A stretch of 64,000 nucleotides of DNA from an uncultured Treponema sp. GTDB lineage: Bacteria; Spirochaetota; Spirochaetia; Treponematales; Treponemataceae. The notes under the pieces are model-generated. The model was not told the DNA's origin. It worked only from the letters and a program-made list of their open reading frames with translations, and ran no database searches. The position numbers were made by a program, and so were the translations under genes. Below are positions 53,067 to 62,451 of the stretch, piece after piece. Every line of letters begins with the position of its first letter. The stretch's first letter is position 1. Location: positions 26,282 to 90,281 of the forward strand of contig NZ_CAMCEC010000010.1 of NCBI RefSeq assembly GCF_945873775.1. Direction: 5' to 3'.

Positions 53067-54110
53067 TTACGACAAAACCGGAACTTTAAAAACTGAGCTT
53101 GTTGATTTTTTTTCAGGCTCCGGCTCTTCTATAGGAATTTCTTCTTCTTGCTCCGACTTTACAACATTCAGCACAAAGACGCTAAAGCTTTGTGAAGAAA
53201 CACTAAGATTTCCCGGGGCATCAATCTGAACTGGAACTTCATAAATTCCAGGCTCTGTAATAAAAGCGCAGTCAGCAAAAACATTAAAATTCGCTGGAGA
53301 AACTTTTTCAATATCAAGCAAATTTCCTGCTACAGAAAAATCAATTTTGACAGCATCTCCAGAAACTGCAAGGCTTGGCGAAAGGTTTACAAGCACAACA
53401 GGAACGCTCTTGAATTCTTTTACAGTTCCTTCAATTACAATTGGAACAGAAACTCTAATAGAATTTTTTTCTCCAAGAATTGAAATATAAGAATTTGTAT
53501 TTACAGGACTTACAATTTTTGAAATGCTTCCGTCCGCGCCTTCAATTGAAACAGCTCCAACCGGCAGCTTGTTTATCGAATCCACCATTGACGCAGGTCC
53601 GCACAAAGTTACAAAAGAAGGCTCAAGCTCAGCAGAAAGGGCTTTGTATCCATGCGCAGGCTTTCCCAAAACAGAAGCGTAAAGAGGAACAGCTTTTGTT
53701 GTTTTCTTTTGAATCTGAATTTTCACATTGTCAGGCTGATTGTAAATTTCAAGAGGCTCCAAATCCAGCTGCACAATTTTTTCATCAAGATCAACATAAA
53801 CCGGAAAATCGTAAATTCCTTCTTTTGTCTGGGACGAAACATCTATAAATGCAGTCAAATCTTTTTCCATTATAGAAGCAATCTGGTCGCGTTTTGTCCT
53901 GACTTTTACCTTTATATATTTCACCTGCTCAAGCCCAGAAACAGGAATCATATTTCCTTCAGCCCGGACTTCAAGAGGCACGGAAAAAGTTTTTACATCA
54001 AGAAGTGAAATCTGATGAAAAAAATAAATCATCGCAGCCAAAACAAAGCAGATTGCTTTTACAGGCCAGTTTTTAGTTATCTTTGCCAGTAATTGGTTTA
54101 TGCTCATCAA
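53067..54110 (-). CDS. YbbR-like protein (CdaR type)
   Basis: 347 residues with one N-terminal membrane helix (VKAICFVLAAMIYFFHQI) and three or four YbbR repeats (FSVPLEVRAEGNMIPVSG; VPLYASVLGKPAHGYKA). The C-terminus is Glu/Pro-rich. In Firmicutes the YbbR/CdaR protein controls the diadenylate cyclase encoded next to it; the gene overlaps cdaA by 38 bases here. That role is inferred. Confidence 0.85.
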   Translation of the reverse strand: MMSINQLLAKITKNWPVKAICFVLAAMIYFFHQISLLDVKTFSVPLEVRAEGNMIPVSGLEQVKYIKVKVRTKRDQIASIMEKDLTAFIDVSSQTKEGIYDFPVYVDLDEKIVQLDLEPLEIYNQPDNVKIQIQKKTTKAVPLYASVLGKPAHGYKALSAELEPSFVTLCGPASMVDSINKLPVGAVSIEGADGSISKIVSPVNTNSYISILGEKNSIRVSVPIVIEGTVKEFKSVPVVLVNLSPSLAVSGDAVKIDFSVAGNLLDIEKVSPANFNVFADCAFITEPGIYEVPVQIDAPGNLSVSSQSFSVFVLNVVKSEQEEEIPIEEPEPEKKSTSSVFKVPVLS

Positions 54111-54900
54111 TTGTATCCTCTATAATCTGCTGATCTGGAGTAATATCCAGCTGACGTTCAAGAATTCTTGTAACCTGATCCATTGTAAGGTCATAATGAA
54201 GCTTTGAGTCATAAGCAAGGCTGTACGCGCCAGTTTCTTCACTTACAACAAGCACAACGCAGTCGCTTACCTCGCAAAGACCAAGAGCCGCCCTATGACG
54301 TGTTCCAAAAGTCTTTTTTATGTCGTACTGCTCGCTTACTGGAAGAAAACAGCCCGCCGCAAGAATTTTTCCGCCCTGAATAAAACAAGCTCCGTCATGC
54401 AAAGGCGTATTATGACCGAATATCGTTACAAGCAAACTTGAAGAAAGGTCTGCATTAAGCCTTGTTCCCGTGGAAAGAATATTATCCAATTTTGTGCGCC
54501 GCATAAAAACAGCAAGCATTCCGCGTTTCTGCTTTGAAAGCATTTCCGCAGCAATAAGAACAGAATCTACATAAGAATGCTTTGCCCGGCTGCCAAAAGT
54601 GAACCATTCAGCCTGACCAAGCTTAAGGAAAACTTTTCTTAATTCCGGCTGAAAAACAATCGCAAAAGCCATCATAAGTCCAGGCGCAATCACCGAAAAA
54701 ATCCAAAGCAAGGTTCTAAGCTGAAGAATAACTGCAACCGCATAAGAAAGAACAACAACTACAGCCGCTCTTATAAGCTGAATCGCATTGGTTTTTGTTA
54801 TAAGCTGGTAAGCCTTGTACAGAAGAAATGTAATAATTCCTATATCGAGCACAGGCCTTATAAAATCATATATTTTTATTAAAGTTTCAAACTGATTCAT
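54073..54900 (-). CDS. cdaA: Diadenylate cyclase CdaA
   Basis: 275 residues. Three membrane helices (residues 10-80) precede a DAC domain with LHDGACFI and the signature GTRHRAALG, plus VVSEETGAYS. It makes c-di-AMP from two ATP. The cdaA-ybbR order is the classical one. It overlaps folP by 14 bases. Confidence 0.94.
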   Translation of the reverse strand: MNQFETLIKIYDFIRPVLDIGIITFLLYKAYQLITKTNAIQLIRAAVVVVLSYAVAVILQLRTLLWIFSVIAPGLMMAFAIVFQPELRKVFLKLGQAEWFTFGSRAKHSYVDSVLIAAEMLSKQKRGMLAVFMRRTKLDNILSTGTRLNADLSSSLLVTIFGHNTPLHDGACFIQGGKILAAGCFLPVSEQYDIKKTFGTRHRAALGLCEVSDCVVLVVSEETGAYSLAYDSKLHYDLTMDQVTRILERQLDITPDQQIIEDTIDEHKPITGKDN

Positions 54901-55717
54901 ACTTTAAAAGCGATTTTAACACAGCAAGGGTATCTTTACAAGGAGCAACATCATGCACACGGATCATAAAAGCTCCTTTTAAAACTGAAATCAAGTCAGC
55001 GGCAAGAGTTCCATAAAGCCTGTCCTGAACTTCGCGCCCCGTAATTTGCCCAATGCAGGATTTTCTTGAAAGCGCCATAAGCACAGGAAATCTTCCGCCG
55101 CAAAGAGAGCCGCAGTTTGAAATAAGATTCAAATTTCCTTCAAGATTCTTTCCAAATCCGATTCCAGGATCTACGATTATTTTTTCTTTTTCAATTCCGC
55201 TTTTAATGGCAAATTCCGCTCTTTGCTCAAGATACGAACTGACTTCATTAAAAATATTTTTGTATTCCGTGTCTGCCTGCATTGTGGAAGGAATTCCGCG
55301 CTTGTGCATCAAAATCACAGGAATTTTCTTTTCCGCGACAAAAAAAGCCAGCTCAGGCTCATCTTCCAACGCTGAAATATCATTTAAAATGTCTGCGCCA
55401 GAATTGAACGCAGCCTGCATTACGGATTTTTTTCTTGTGTCAACTGAAATCGGAATATCGCTCTTTCTGCGGATTTCTTCTATGACGGGAACAATGCGTT
55501 TTATTTCCTCTTCCGCGCTCACATAATCTGAACCGGGACGAGTAGATTCTCCGCCCAAATCAAGAATGTCCGCGCCTTCATCAATCAGCTCAAAAGCAAG
55601 TTCTGCGCCGCCTCTGCTTCCGCTGAAAAAGCTGTCTGGAGTGCAGTTTACAATTCCCATCACAAAAGCCGGAGAATCTGTTGAAATTTTTCTTGAAGCC
55701 AAATTTAAAGTTTTCAT
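54887..55717 (-). CDS. folP: Dihydropteroate synthase
   Basis: 276 residues. MGIVNCTPDSFFSGSR, the Mg/pterin site DLGGESTRPGSDYVSAEEE, ISVDTRK and NDISALEDEP are all intact. It joins pABA to the pterin in folate synthesis. Its start overlaps dxs by four bases. Confidence 0.94.
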   Translation of the reverse strand: MKTLNLASRKISTDSPAFVMGIVNCTPDSFFSGSRGGAELAFELIDEGADILDLGGESTRPGSDYVSAEEEIKRIVPVIEEIRRKSDIPISVDTRKKSVMQAAFNSGADILNDISALEDEPELAFFVAEKKIPVILMHKRGIPSTMQADTEYKNIFNEVSSYLEQRAEFAIKSGIEKEKIIVDPGIGFGKNLEGNLNLISNCGSLCGGRFPVLMALSRKSCIGQITGREVQDRLYGTLAADLISVLKGAFMIRVHDVAPCKDTLAVLKSLLKYESV

Positions 55718-57633
55718 ATCCGCATTAGCTCCTTAGCAGCATTTACAATTTTTTCAGAAGAAAGTCCGGCTTCGTCCAAAATCTGATTGCGGTTTCCGTT
55801 TGCAACAAATCTGTCAGGAAAAGCAAGAACTGCAGTTTTCAAAAATGAAGTTTCAGGAGAACTGCGCACAAAACTTTCAATCCATTCTGAAATTCCGCCA
55901 ATCTTTACGCCGTCTTCTATAAAAACAATTCCGTAATAAAGCTTTGCAATCCCAGCGAAATATTTTTCATCAAAAGGCTTTATAAATCTAAGAGAATAAA
56001 TGTCAGCGTCAATTCCGTCCAAAACAAGCGCGCGTGCAGCCCTCAATGTCTCTGAGAAAACACTTCCAGTGCAAACCAAAAGCACTTTTTTTCTCCAAGA
56101 ATCTTCGCCCTGCCCAAAAGAAGAAATGGACGGCGCAAAATCCGTAGTCTGCAAAAGAACGCCTTTTCCGGGTTCTACAGGAGCAGAAAACGGTTCAAGC
56201 TCGGAAGGACAAGACATTTTAGGCCAGCGGATTACAACAGGACCTTGCGCTTTATTCACTGCCCATTCAAGGCAAAGATCCATGTCTTTTTTTCCCGCTA
56301 CGGAAATTATAGAAAGATTCGGCACAGGCCTGAAAAGCGCAATATCAAAAATTCCCTGGTGAGTTTCTCCGTCAGAAGGAACAGCTCCAGCGCGGTCTAG
56401 GGCAATTACAACGTGCCTGTTTTGCAGCGCAATGTCTTCTATAATTTGGTCAACGCTTCTTTGGATAAAAGTTGAATAAATTGCGACAACAGGAATCAGT
56501 CCTCCAGCAGAAATTCCGCCTGCAAAAGTTACAGCGTGCTCCTCTGCAATTCCAACGTCAAAAAATCTGTCTTTAAATTTTCTTGAAAAAGCGTCAAGTC
56601 CAGTTCCTTTTGACATTGCCGCAGTAACCGCAACAATTTTATTGTCCGCCTGAGCCATTTCTACAATTTTATTGCTGAAATTTTCTGTAAAGCTCAAGTT
56701 GTCAAATTTTTCAACAATTCCATCGCTTATATTAAAGGGCCCGACCCCATGAAATACAGACGGATTGTTTTCTGCAGGACTATAGCCTTTTCCCTTTTTT
56801 GTTACAACGTGAATTACAACAGGCCGCGGAATTTTTTTCGCACGGTTAAATACACGCTCCATCTCGTCAATGCTGTGTCCGTTCAAAGGTCCTGTATATT
56901 CAAATCCAAGGTCAACAAAAAGATTATTTGTAAAGAAAAGTCCTTTAAGTCCGCGCTTTAATCTAAAAACAACTTTTCCAAGCCAACGGTTAAAATAAGG
57001 AATTTTATCGATAAGGCGGTCAACTTTATAGCGGAATCCGTGGTAGCTGTCAGAAAAAGCAAGGCTAGAAAGATAACGTGAAATTGAGCCGACATTCTTG
57101 TCAATTGACATCTGATTGTCATTTACAACAACAATCAAATTTTTGGCAAGCTGACCTGCATGGCTCAAGCCTTCAAACGCCATTCCGCCTGTAAGAGCGC
57201 CATCGCCGATTACAACAACAACCTTGTCTTTTCTTCCTTCAAGTTCCCAGGCAGACAAAAGCCCCAGCGCAGATGAAATGGAAGAGGAAGCGTGTCCTGC
57301 ATCAAAATAATCGTGAGGACTTTCCTTGATTTTTGTAAAGCCAGAAATTCCGTCCTTCATTCTTATTGACGAAAATGAATCGTAGCGGCCAGTAAGAATT
57401 TTATGAGGATAGCATTGATGGCTTACATCCCAGATAATGGCATCTTGCGGACTAGAAAAACTTCTATGCAAGGCAATTGAAAGCTCCACAACGCCAAGGT
57501 TGCTTGCAAGGTGTCCGCCGTTATGCCCTACAACTTCTATAATCTTACTGCGGATTTCTTTTGCCAGTGAAGGAAGAAGCTTTTTTGGAATAAGCTTTAA
57601 ATCTTCAGGCGAATGAATATCATTTAAAATCAA
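55714..57633 (-). CDS. dxs: 1-deoxy-D-xylulose-5-phosphate synthase
   Basis: About 639 residues. The thiamine diphosphate motif GDGALTGGMAFEGLSHAG, HVVTKKGKGY and the DRAGAVPSDGETHQG transketolase-like block are present. It starts the MEP isoprenoid pathway from pyruvate and glyceraldehyde-3-phosphate. The TTG at 57633 is chosen because GGAG lies seven bases upstream; a longer reading would pass through the terminator at 57653-57692. Confidence 0.93.
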   Translation of the reverse strand: MILNDIHSPEDLKLIPKKLLPSLAKEIRSKIIEVVGHNGGHLASNLGVVELSIALHRSFSSPQDAIIWDVSHQCYPHKILTGRYDSFSSIRMKDGISGFTKIKESPHDYFDAGHASSSISSALGLLSAWELEGRKDKVVVVIGDGALTGGMAFEGLSHAGQLAKNLIVVVNDNQMSIDKNVGSISRYLSSLAFSDSYHGFRYKVDRLIDKIPYFNRWLGKVVFRLKRGLKGLFFTNNLFVDLGFEYTGPLNGHSIDEMERVFNRAKKIPRPVVIHVVTKKGKGYSPAENNPSVFHGVGPFNISDGIVEKFDNLSFTENFSNKIVEMAQADNKIVAVTAAMSKGTGLDAFSRKFKDRFFDVGIAEEHAVTFAGGISAGGLIPVVAIYSTFIQRSVDQIIEDIALQNRHVVIALDRAGAVPSDGETHQGIFDIALFRPVPNLSIISVAGKKDMDLCLEWAVNKAQGPVVIRWPKMSCPSELEPFSAPVEPGKGVLLQTTDFAPSISSFGQGEDSWRKKVLLVCTGSVFSETLRAARALVLDGIDADIYSLRFIKPFDEKYFAGIAKLYYGIVFIEDGVKIGGISEWIESFVRSSPETSFLKTAVLAFPDRFVANGNRNQILDEAGLSSEKIVNAAKELMRI

Positions 57634-57652
57634 GTTAAAGCTCCAAAAACAC

Positions 57653-57692
57653 AAAAAAAAGACCGCAGTCAAATAAAAATAACCGCGGTCTT
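57653..57692 (-). terminator. Rho-independent terminator after the bS22-like gene
   Basis: On the minus strand AAGACCGCGGT, an AT-rich loop, ACTGCGGTC and eight T; it ends the short ribosomal gene and precedes the dxs start. Confidence 0.8.
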
Positions 57693-57750
57693 CATGAAAA
57701 AAGGCCTTTTGAAATAATCCAATAACCTTGCAAAAAATTACAAAGCTATC

Positions 57751-57840
57751 TTACTTACTCTTATGGCGATTTCTTCTAAGCTTCTTCTTACGCTTATGTG
57801 TCGCTATTTTTGCGCGCTTTCTTTTCTTTCCACAAGGCAC
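57751..57840 (-). CDS. AURKAIP1/COX24-domain small ribosomal protein (bS22/mS38-like)
   Basis: A 29-residue, highly basic protein starting GTG with AAGGAG upstream: MPCGKKRKRAKIATHKRKKK then LRRNRHKSK. The KIxTHKRKKxxRxxRHK pattern is the COX24/mS38 signature, known as bS22 in several bacterial ribosomes. It would sit in the small ribosomal subunit. Fused to neither neighbour; followed by its own terminator. Confidence 0.85.
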   Translation of the reverse strand: MPCGKKRKRAKIATHKRKKKLRRNRHKSK

Positions 57841-57919
57841 AGTAGAACTCCTTACTATAATAAGTTCTCTTATTATGCGGAATTTCAGATTTTAAGTCAA
57901 GAGAAAATATCAATTATTG

Positions 57920-59095
57920 CTAAACCTCAAGCAGAATTTTATTTAAAAATAAGATTGAATCTTCTGTAAGTGAAAAATTTTTAGAACCGTCTGGATTTTC
58001 CACAGTTTTCATTCCGAATTTCTTTACATGTTCAAGACGTTTTTCCAAGTCGCCACGCCACGGCTCAACAGAACAAAAATTTTTTCTATACTGAGCTGAA
58101 TTCAAGCCTTCAAAAGTCCTAAGCCCCATCATCAAAAACTCAAATTCACGTGTTTCAAGGTCGAATTCTTCTATGCTCCTTGGAATTTTTGACTCAGAAG
58201 AAAACGGCTGGCTCCAGAAATCCTCGTATTCCAAAATATCTTCCGTGTTTGTCCAGCGAAAACTTTTGTTCCCGTAAAATGTTCCGCAGGCAGAACAGCC
58301 AATGCCAACATAATCTTTTTGCGCCCAGTAAGAGCTGTTGTGAATGCTTTTTTTTCCTTCACGGCAAAAATTCGAAACTTCATACTGCAAAAATCCATTT
58401 TTTAAAAGCAAATCGCGTCCGGAAAGCCACTGGGAATCAGCCTCGTCAAAGTCGAACTTTATTTTTCCAGACGAAATATTCTTTGCAAGCGTAGTTTTTT
58501 CTTCAACAGTAAGCGTATAAAGTGAAATATGTCCCGGATTGTACGAAATGATTTTTTCAAGTGAAGAAAGAAACTCTTTTTCGGACTGGCAAGGAAGTCC
58601 CGCAATCGCATCAAGGCTAAGCTCGCCCTTCCAGCAGGATTTTACCATTTCTAAAGCCGCAATTGCTTTTTCCGCACCGCAATGACGCTCGACAGATTTC
58701 AGTGCATTTTCATTTAATGACTGAATGCCAAGCGAAAGGCGCGTAATGCCATTTTTCCAGGCGGAATCAAGTTTTTCCCTTGAAACAGATTCAGGGTTCA
58801 TTTCAATTGTAAATTCCAAAGGCGGAACATTTTTACAAAGGCAGGAATTTTTAAAGTAAACTGAAAGTTTTTCAATCTGAGCGGCAGACAAAAGGCTTGG
58901 AGTGCCGCCTCCAATGTAAATTGTGCGCCAAAAATCAATTTTGTGCTTTTGCGCATAAAAAACGGCTTCATTTTTTAAGCATTCAAGGTACAAGTCGTCT
59001 ATGCGCCCGGAATTTTCTACGCTGAAAAAGTCGCAGTAGCTGCATTTTTTTAGGCAGAACGGAATGTGGACATATAAAGCCGCGCTGTTCATCAA
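57920..59095 (-). CDS. hemW: Coproporphyrinogen dehydrogenase-like radical SAM protein HemW
   Basis: 391 residues. YVHIPFCLKKCSYCDFFSV gives the CxxxCxxC cluster; YIGGGTPSLLSAAQIEKL, IEMNPESV and RLSLGIQSLNENALKSVERH follow, and a C-terminal HemN-like domain. HemW is a heme chaperone rather than an oxidase in most bacteria (established for the family). It ends three bases before lepB begins on the same strand. Confidence 0.9.
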   Translation of the reverse strand: MMNSAALYVHIPFCLKKCSYCDFFSVENSGRIDDLYLECLKNEAVFYAQKHKIDFWRTIYIGGGTPSLLSAAQIEKLSVYFKNSCLCKNVPPLEFTIEMNPESVSREKLDSAWKNGITRLSLGIQSLNENALKSVERHCGAEKAIAALEMVKSCWKGELSLDAIAGLPCQSEKEFLSSLEKIISYNPGHISLYTLTVEEKTTLAKNISSGKIKFDFDEADSQWLSGRDLLLKNGFLQYEVSNFCREGKKSIHNSSYWAQKDYVGIGCSACGTFYGNKSFRWTNTEDILEYEDFWSQPFSSESKIPRSIEEFDLETREFEFLMMGLRTFEGLNSAQYRKNFCSVEPWRGDLEKRLEHVKKFGMKTVENPDGSKNFSLTEDSILFLNKILLEV

Positions 59096-59098
59096 AAA

Positions 59099-59794
59099 TC
59101 AGTAGAGTCTCATTTTTCCAAGCGGAAAGCACTGCCAGATTACACGTCCTTTTATCCTTGACGAAGGAATTTTTCCGTATACACGTGAATCAAGACCTTC
59201 TATGCGGTTGTCGGCAAGAACAAAATATTCATTTTTTCCCAAGGTTGCTTCTTCCATCTGGCCGGAGCAACCCATTCCGTCCCACTCAACCGGAACTGAA
59301 TAAATGCTTATATTATAAGGCTTTGAAGCAAGCTCGAATTCAGTAAGATAATGCGACTGTCCAGCAGGCTTTACATAAAGCACAAAATCCTTCATATAAT
59401 ATGAGTCCCCGGGAAGAGCCACAACGCGCCTTACAGAGTCTTTTCCAGTCATTCGCGAATTTCTTCCAAACGGAGAATATTTTTGCAATGTAAAAAATTT
59501 TACAGCGGCATTAAGGAACTTCTGTCCTGCCGAAAGCTTTTCGCCGTCCATGCGCGAAAGATACACAACCTGCCCACGGGACGGACTTCGCAAAAACGGA
59601 CATACAAAGACAATTCCGCCCTTGGACACGTCAGTTTCCATTGACGATGAATTTATAAAAGTTGAAAATAAAATGCAGTTCAAAAAAACTGAAATAAAAA
59701 CAAAGACTGAAACCACAAAAACAACAGCGCGCATTAGCTTAACCTGCTGCTTTTTCTTATATTCAAATGAATAATCACCTACATTCTGTTTCAT
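59099..59794 (-). CDS. lepB: Signal peptidase I
   Basis: About 231 residues. One membrane segment (AVVFVVSVFVFISVFLNCILF), the catalytic Ser in FINSSSMETDVSKGG, the Lys region in MTGKDSVRRVVALPGD, and the late ADNRIEGLDSRVYG block are seen. It removes signal peptides in the cytoplasmic membrane. ATG at 59794 is favoured; an upstream extension to 59869 adds no family sequence. Confidence 0.88.
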   Translation of the reverse strand: MKQNVGDYSFEYKKKQQVKLMRAVVFVVSVFVFISVFLNCILFSTFINSSSMETDVSKGGIVFVCPFLRSPSRGQVVYLSRMDGEKLSAGQKFLNAAVKFFTLQKYSPFGRNSRMTGKDSVRRVVALPGDSYYMKDFVLYVKPAGQSHYLTEFELASKPYNISIYSVPVEWDGMGCSGQMEEATLGKNEYFVLADNRIEGLDSRVYGKIPSSRIKGRVIWQCFPLGKMRLY

Positions 59795-59915
59795 GCACAA
59801 ACAATAGCAAAAAAGAACTTTATTATCAAGCAACATATTTTTTGCGGCGTACTGAAATTTCTGCTTCAAAAACTCTTGTTGAAACTATTTGAAAAAAAAT
59901 ATACTATTTATAGAT

Positions 59916-60380
59916 ATGGAAGAAGCACGAAAAATTGTCGCACAAAACAGAAAGGCACATTTCAACTACATTGTAACAGACTCTATTGAATGCGGAATCG
60001 CGCTTGAAGGCTCGGAAGTAAAATCCATAAAAGCCGGAAACATTTCATTTGGAGACAGCTTTGCTTTCATAGAAAACGGAGAAGTCTGGCTTCAGAACTT
60101 TCATATTTCAGAGTATTCATTTTCTTCGGTATTCAACCATGAGCCAGACAGAAAGAAAAAGCTTCTTCTTCACAAGGACGAAATAAAAAGGCTTCAGAGA
60201 AAAACAGAGGAAAAAGGATTCACGCTTGTTCCGCTTGAAGTTTATTTGAAAAAAGGGCTTGTAAAAATAAATCTCGGTCTTTGCAAAGGAAAGAAAGAAT
60301 TCGACAAGCGGGCCGCAATAAAAGACAGAGATGTAAAGCGCGACATTGCAAGGGAATTCAGAAACAGGCTGGACGGATAA
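59916..60380 (+). CDS. smpB: SsrA-binding protein SmpB
   Basis: 154 residues. IVAQNRKAHFNYIVTDSIEC, GIALEGSEVKSIKAGNISF and KRDIAREFRNRL are the SmpB hallmarks. It delivers the tmRNA at 47091 to stalled ribosomes. ATG at 59916 gives the usual length; the ORF can be extended 9 codons to a TTG without support. Confidence 0.93.
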   Translation: MEEARKIVAQNRKAHFNYIVTDSIECGIALEGSEVKSIKAGNISFGDSFAFIENGEVWLQNFHISEYSFSSVFNHEPDRKKKLLLHKDEIKRLQRKTEEKGFTLVPLEVYLKKGLVKINLGLCKGKKEFDKRAAIKDRDVKRDIAREFRNRLDG

Positions 60381-60392
60381 AGGGAGAAATAG

Positions 60393-61232
60393 TTGCAGAG
60401 CAAAAAAAATCCTGCATTAAAAATAGTTATCCTCTTTTTGGCATCTCTTGCATTTTCTGCGGAAACCGTGGACTTTTTTGCGACCGTTTCGTCTTCAAAA
60501 GATTCCAACATGATAAAAATGACCACGGATCTTTTTTTCTCGCAGTTTCAGACTGTGGACGGATATTCAGTAAACGACAGAAGAAACGAAAACTACAATT
60601 CAAGCGCAGAAACCCGCAACATTTCATTTTACGCGGAAATTCAGGAAGACACGGACGGCGGCTGGCTGTGCACATTGAACGCAATAAAAGCTGACGGCAA
60701 GCAAAATGTAAGCTCCACAAAAAAATACGACACTTACTATAAAATTATTCTTGACGCAAAGCCTTCACTGGAAAATCTTCTGCAGAATCTTTCCGGGAAC
60801 ATTCAGCTTCCTTTGCCGCAGGGAACACAGAATCAGGAAAGCAAAGAACCGCAAACTTCTTCTGCAAGCGAAAATTCAATAGAAGCAATCGCAGGAACTT
60901 GGACAGGCGAGCCGCTGATAGAAAAAATTTTAATTTTAAGAGGCGGACGCGGCTTTGTTATCTTTAAAAATGGCGCAAGCATGAATATTTCAATAACAGT
61001 TCAAGGAAATTCTATAAAGATAAAGCAAAACGGAAAGCCAAACGCTTCATTTTTCCCTGAAATTCCGCGCCAAGACGCATTGAAAAACGCGGCAACCGCA
61101 GCTCCTGTAGAATGGAACATGACACTTTCAGGCAACACGCTTTCTGGAAAAAAGACAACTCTTGTAGAAAACAAAAGTTCCCCTGGAGGAATTTCGCAGG
61201 GAGAAATTGAAGTTAGCTGGACTAAACGATAA
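60393..61232 (+). CDS. Secreted protein of unknown function
   Basis: 279 residues starting TTG after GGGAG. A signal peptide (PALKIVILFLASLAFSAE) precedes an exported body without a recognised domain; a beta-rich second half (IAGTWTGEPLIEKILIL; GNSIKIKQNGKPNASF) resembles a lipocalin-like stretch. It follows smpB by 12 bases and its stop runs 11 bases into the convergent YrdC-like gene. Function unknown. Confidence 0.65.
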   Translation: MQSKKNPALKIVILFLASLAFSAETVDFFATVSSSKDSNMIKMTTDLFFSQFQTVDGYSVNDRRNENYNSSAETRNISFYAEIQEDTDGGWLCTLNAIKADGKQNVSSTKKYDTYYKIILDAKPSLENLLQNLSGNIQLPLPQGTQNQESKEPQTSSASENSIEAIAGTWTGEPLIEKILILRGGRGFVIFKNGASMNISITVQGNSIKIKQNGKPNASFFPEIPRQDALKNAATAAPVEWNMTLSGNTLSGKKTTLVENKSSPGGISQGEIEVSWTKR

Positions 61233-61812
61233 CGCTTCCCTGCCTCAAAACTTTCCAGCCGCCATTTTCCAAAAGCACAATCGTTGAAGGCAAAGAGCCT
61301 TTTTTGTCTCCGTCGTCAATAATCAAGTCAACTTCATTTGCGAATTCTTTTTCAATTCCGCGGACTGAATCCAAGACAGGGCTTCCGCTTCGGTTCACGC
61401 TTGTGCTGTAAATAGGAAATCCGCATTCAGCAATTACATTTCTAAGCCACAAGTCTCCCGGACATCGGAACGCAACAGTTGCATTTTTTTCAGAAAAAGG
61501 AAATTTCAACGGAACTATAACTGTCAAAGCTCCGGGCCATTTTTGTGCAAGCTGTTCTGGAATTTTAAAGTCAGAATATTTTGATATTTCATCTGGAGAA
61601 GAAACAAGCTGAATAAAAGGCTTTTTTTCTTCCCTGCCCTTTATTTTTCTTATTTTTTCGTCTGTGCAGAATTTTTCCTGCAATGAATTTTCAGCAATTC
61701 CGCTGAATCCGTAGACAGTGTCTGTGGGAAGAACGCAAATTTTTCCACGCTTCAAAAAATCCGCCGCAATATGCGCAGACTCTTCATTTTTACTGCATAT
61801 CATAAACTGCAA
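61222..61812 (-). CDS. YrdC/Sua5-type threonylcarbamoyl-AMP synthase
   Basis: 196 residues. LPTDTVYGFSG, KIRKIKGREEKKPFIQLVSS, WPGALTVIVPLK and STSVNRSGSPV are the YrdC/Sua5 blocks. It makes threonylcarbamoyl-AMP for the universal t6A37 tRNA modification. The first residues overlap the preceding gene by 23 bases. Confidence 0.88.
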   Translation of the reverse strand: MQFMICSKNEESAHIAADFLKRGKICVLPTDTVYGFSGIAENSLQEKFCTDEKIRKIKGREEKKPFIQLVSSPDEISKYSDFKIPEQLAQKWPGALTVIVPLKFPFSEKNATVAFRCPGDLWLRNVIAECGFPIYSTSVNRSGSPVLDSVRGIEKEFANEVDLIIDDGDKKGSLPSTIVLLENGGWKVLRQGSVIV

Positions 61813-62281
61813 TCCCGCCGCTTGAGAATTTTTTTCTTGAAGGAAAATGAATGCATCCTTTCTGCAAGTCAGCTAAAAACAAAACAAAGTAAGCCAAAAT
61901 CATTATAGTCAGCGCAGAAGATTTGCAAAGCCATTCCGGAATATATTTTACTTCATGGTGACGGACTAAAGTTCCAGGATCAAAAATATGAGTTTCCCGA
62001 GAAGCAAGCCCTGAAATTTTTACAAGTTTTTCACTTTCAGAGACGTAGCCCAGTTTTTTTGCATAAGAGGCAATAACATCGAGGTCTTTTTGAAGCGCAA
62101 TCTGCTCAAGTGAAAGCTCATCGTAAGTTTTTTCAATTGCAGCTGTATGCGCGCTCAAAAGTTGTTTCTGCTCCTGAAGCTGCTTCATAGCCCAAATTCC
62201 GTCGCTTCCGCCTATAAAAGCCATGACGGTATAAAAAAAAGTGCCTATGAAAAATGCCGAAAGCAGTCTGAATCTTTCCAT
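61790..62281 (-). CDS. FtsB/DivIC-like membrane protein
   Basis: 163 residues: a membrane helix (LLSAFFIGTFFYTVMAFIGG), a coiled coil (KQLQEQKQLLSAHTAAIEKT ... LEQIALQKDLDVIASYAKKLGYV), and a second membrane helix (ALTIMILAYFVLFLADL). The first part resembles septum initiators such as FtsB; the second helix is extra. Division role is inferred. Confidence 0.65.
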   Translation of the reverse strand: MERFRLLSAFFIGTFFYTVMAFIGGSDGIWAMKQLQEQKQLLSAHTAAIEKTYDELSLEQIALQKDLDVIASYAKKLGYVSESEKLVKISGLASRETHIFDPGTLVRHHEVKYIPEWLCKSSALTIMILAYFVLFLADLQKGCIHFPSRKKFSSGGIAVYDMQ

Positions 62282-62451
62282 TATGAATTGAATTTCGGCA
62301 GTTTTAAGGCAAAACTGAACAGCGCATATAATTTTTTTCTGTGGAATTTTTTTTCAATATATAGTAAAATATCTGTGCTGATTTATAATAATAAAGCCGA
62401 TAATTTAATAAGAATTTTTTTAAATGCAAATTTCTTAAAAGGGGATTCTAC

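Noticed and set aside
55053..55526. A 157-codon open frame antisense to folP
   Set aside because: Shadow of folP, which has intact motifs; no independent evidence.
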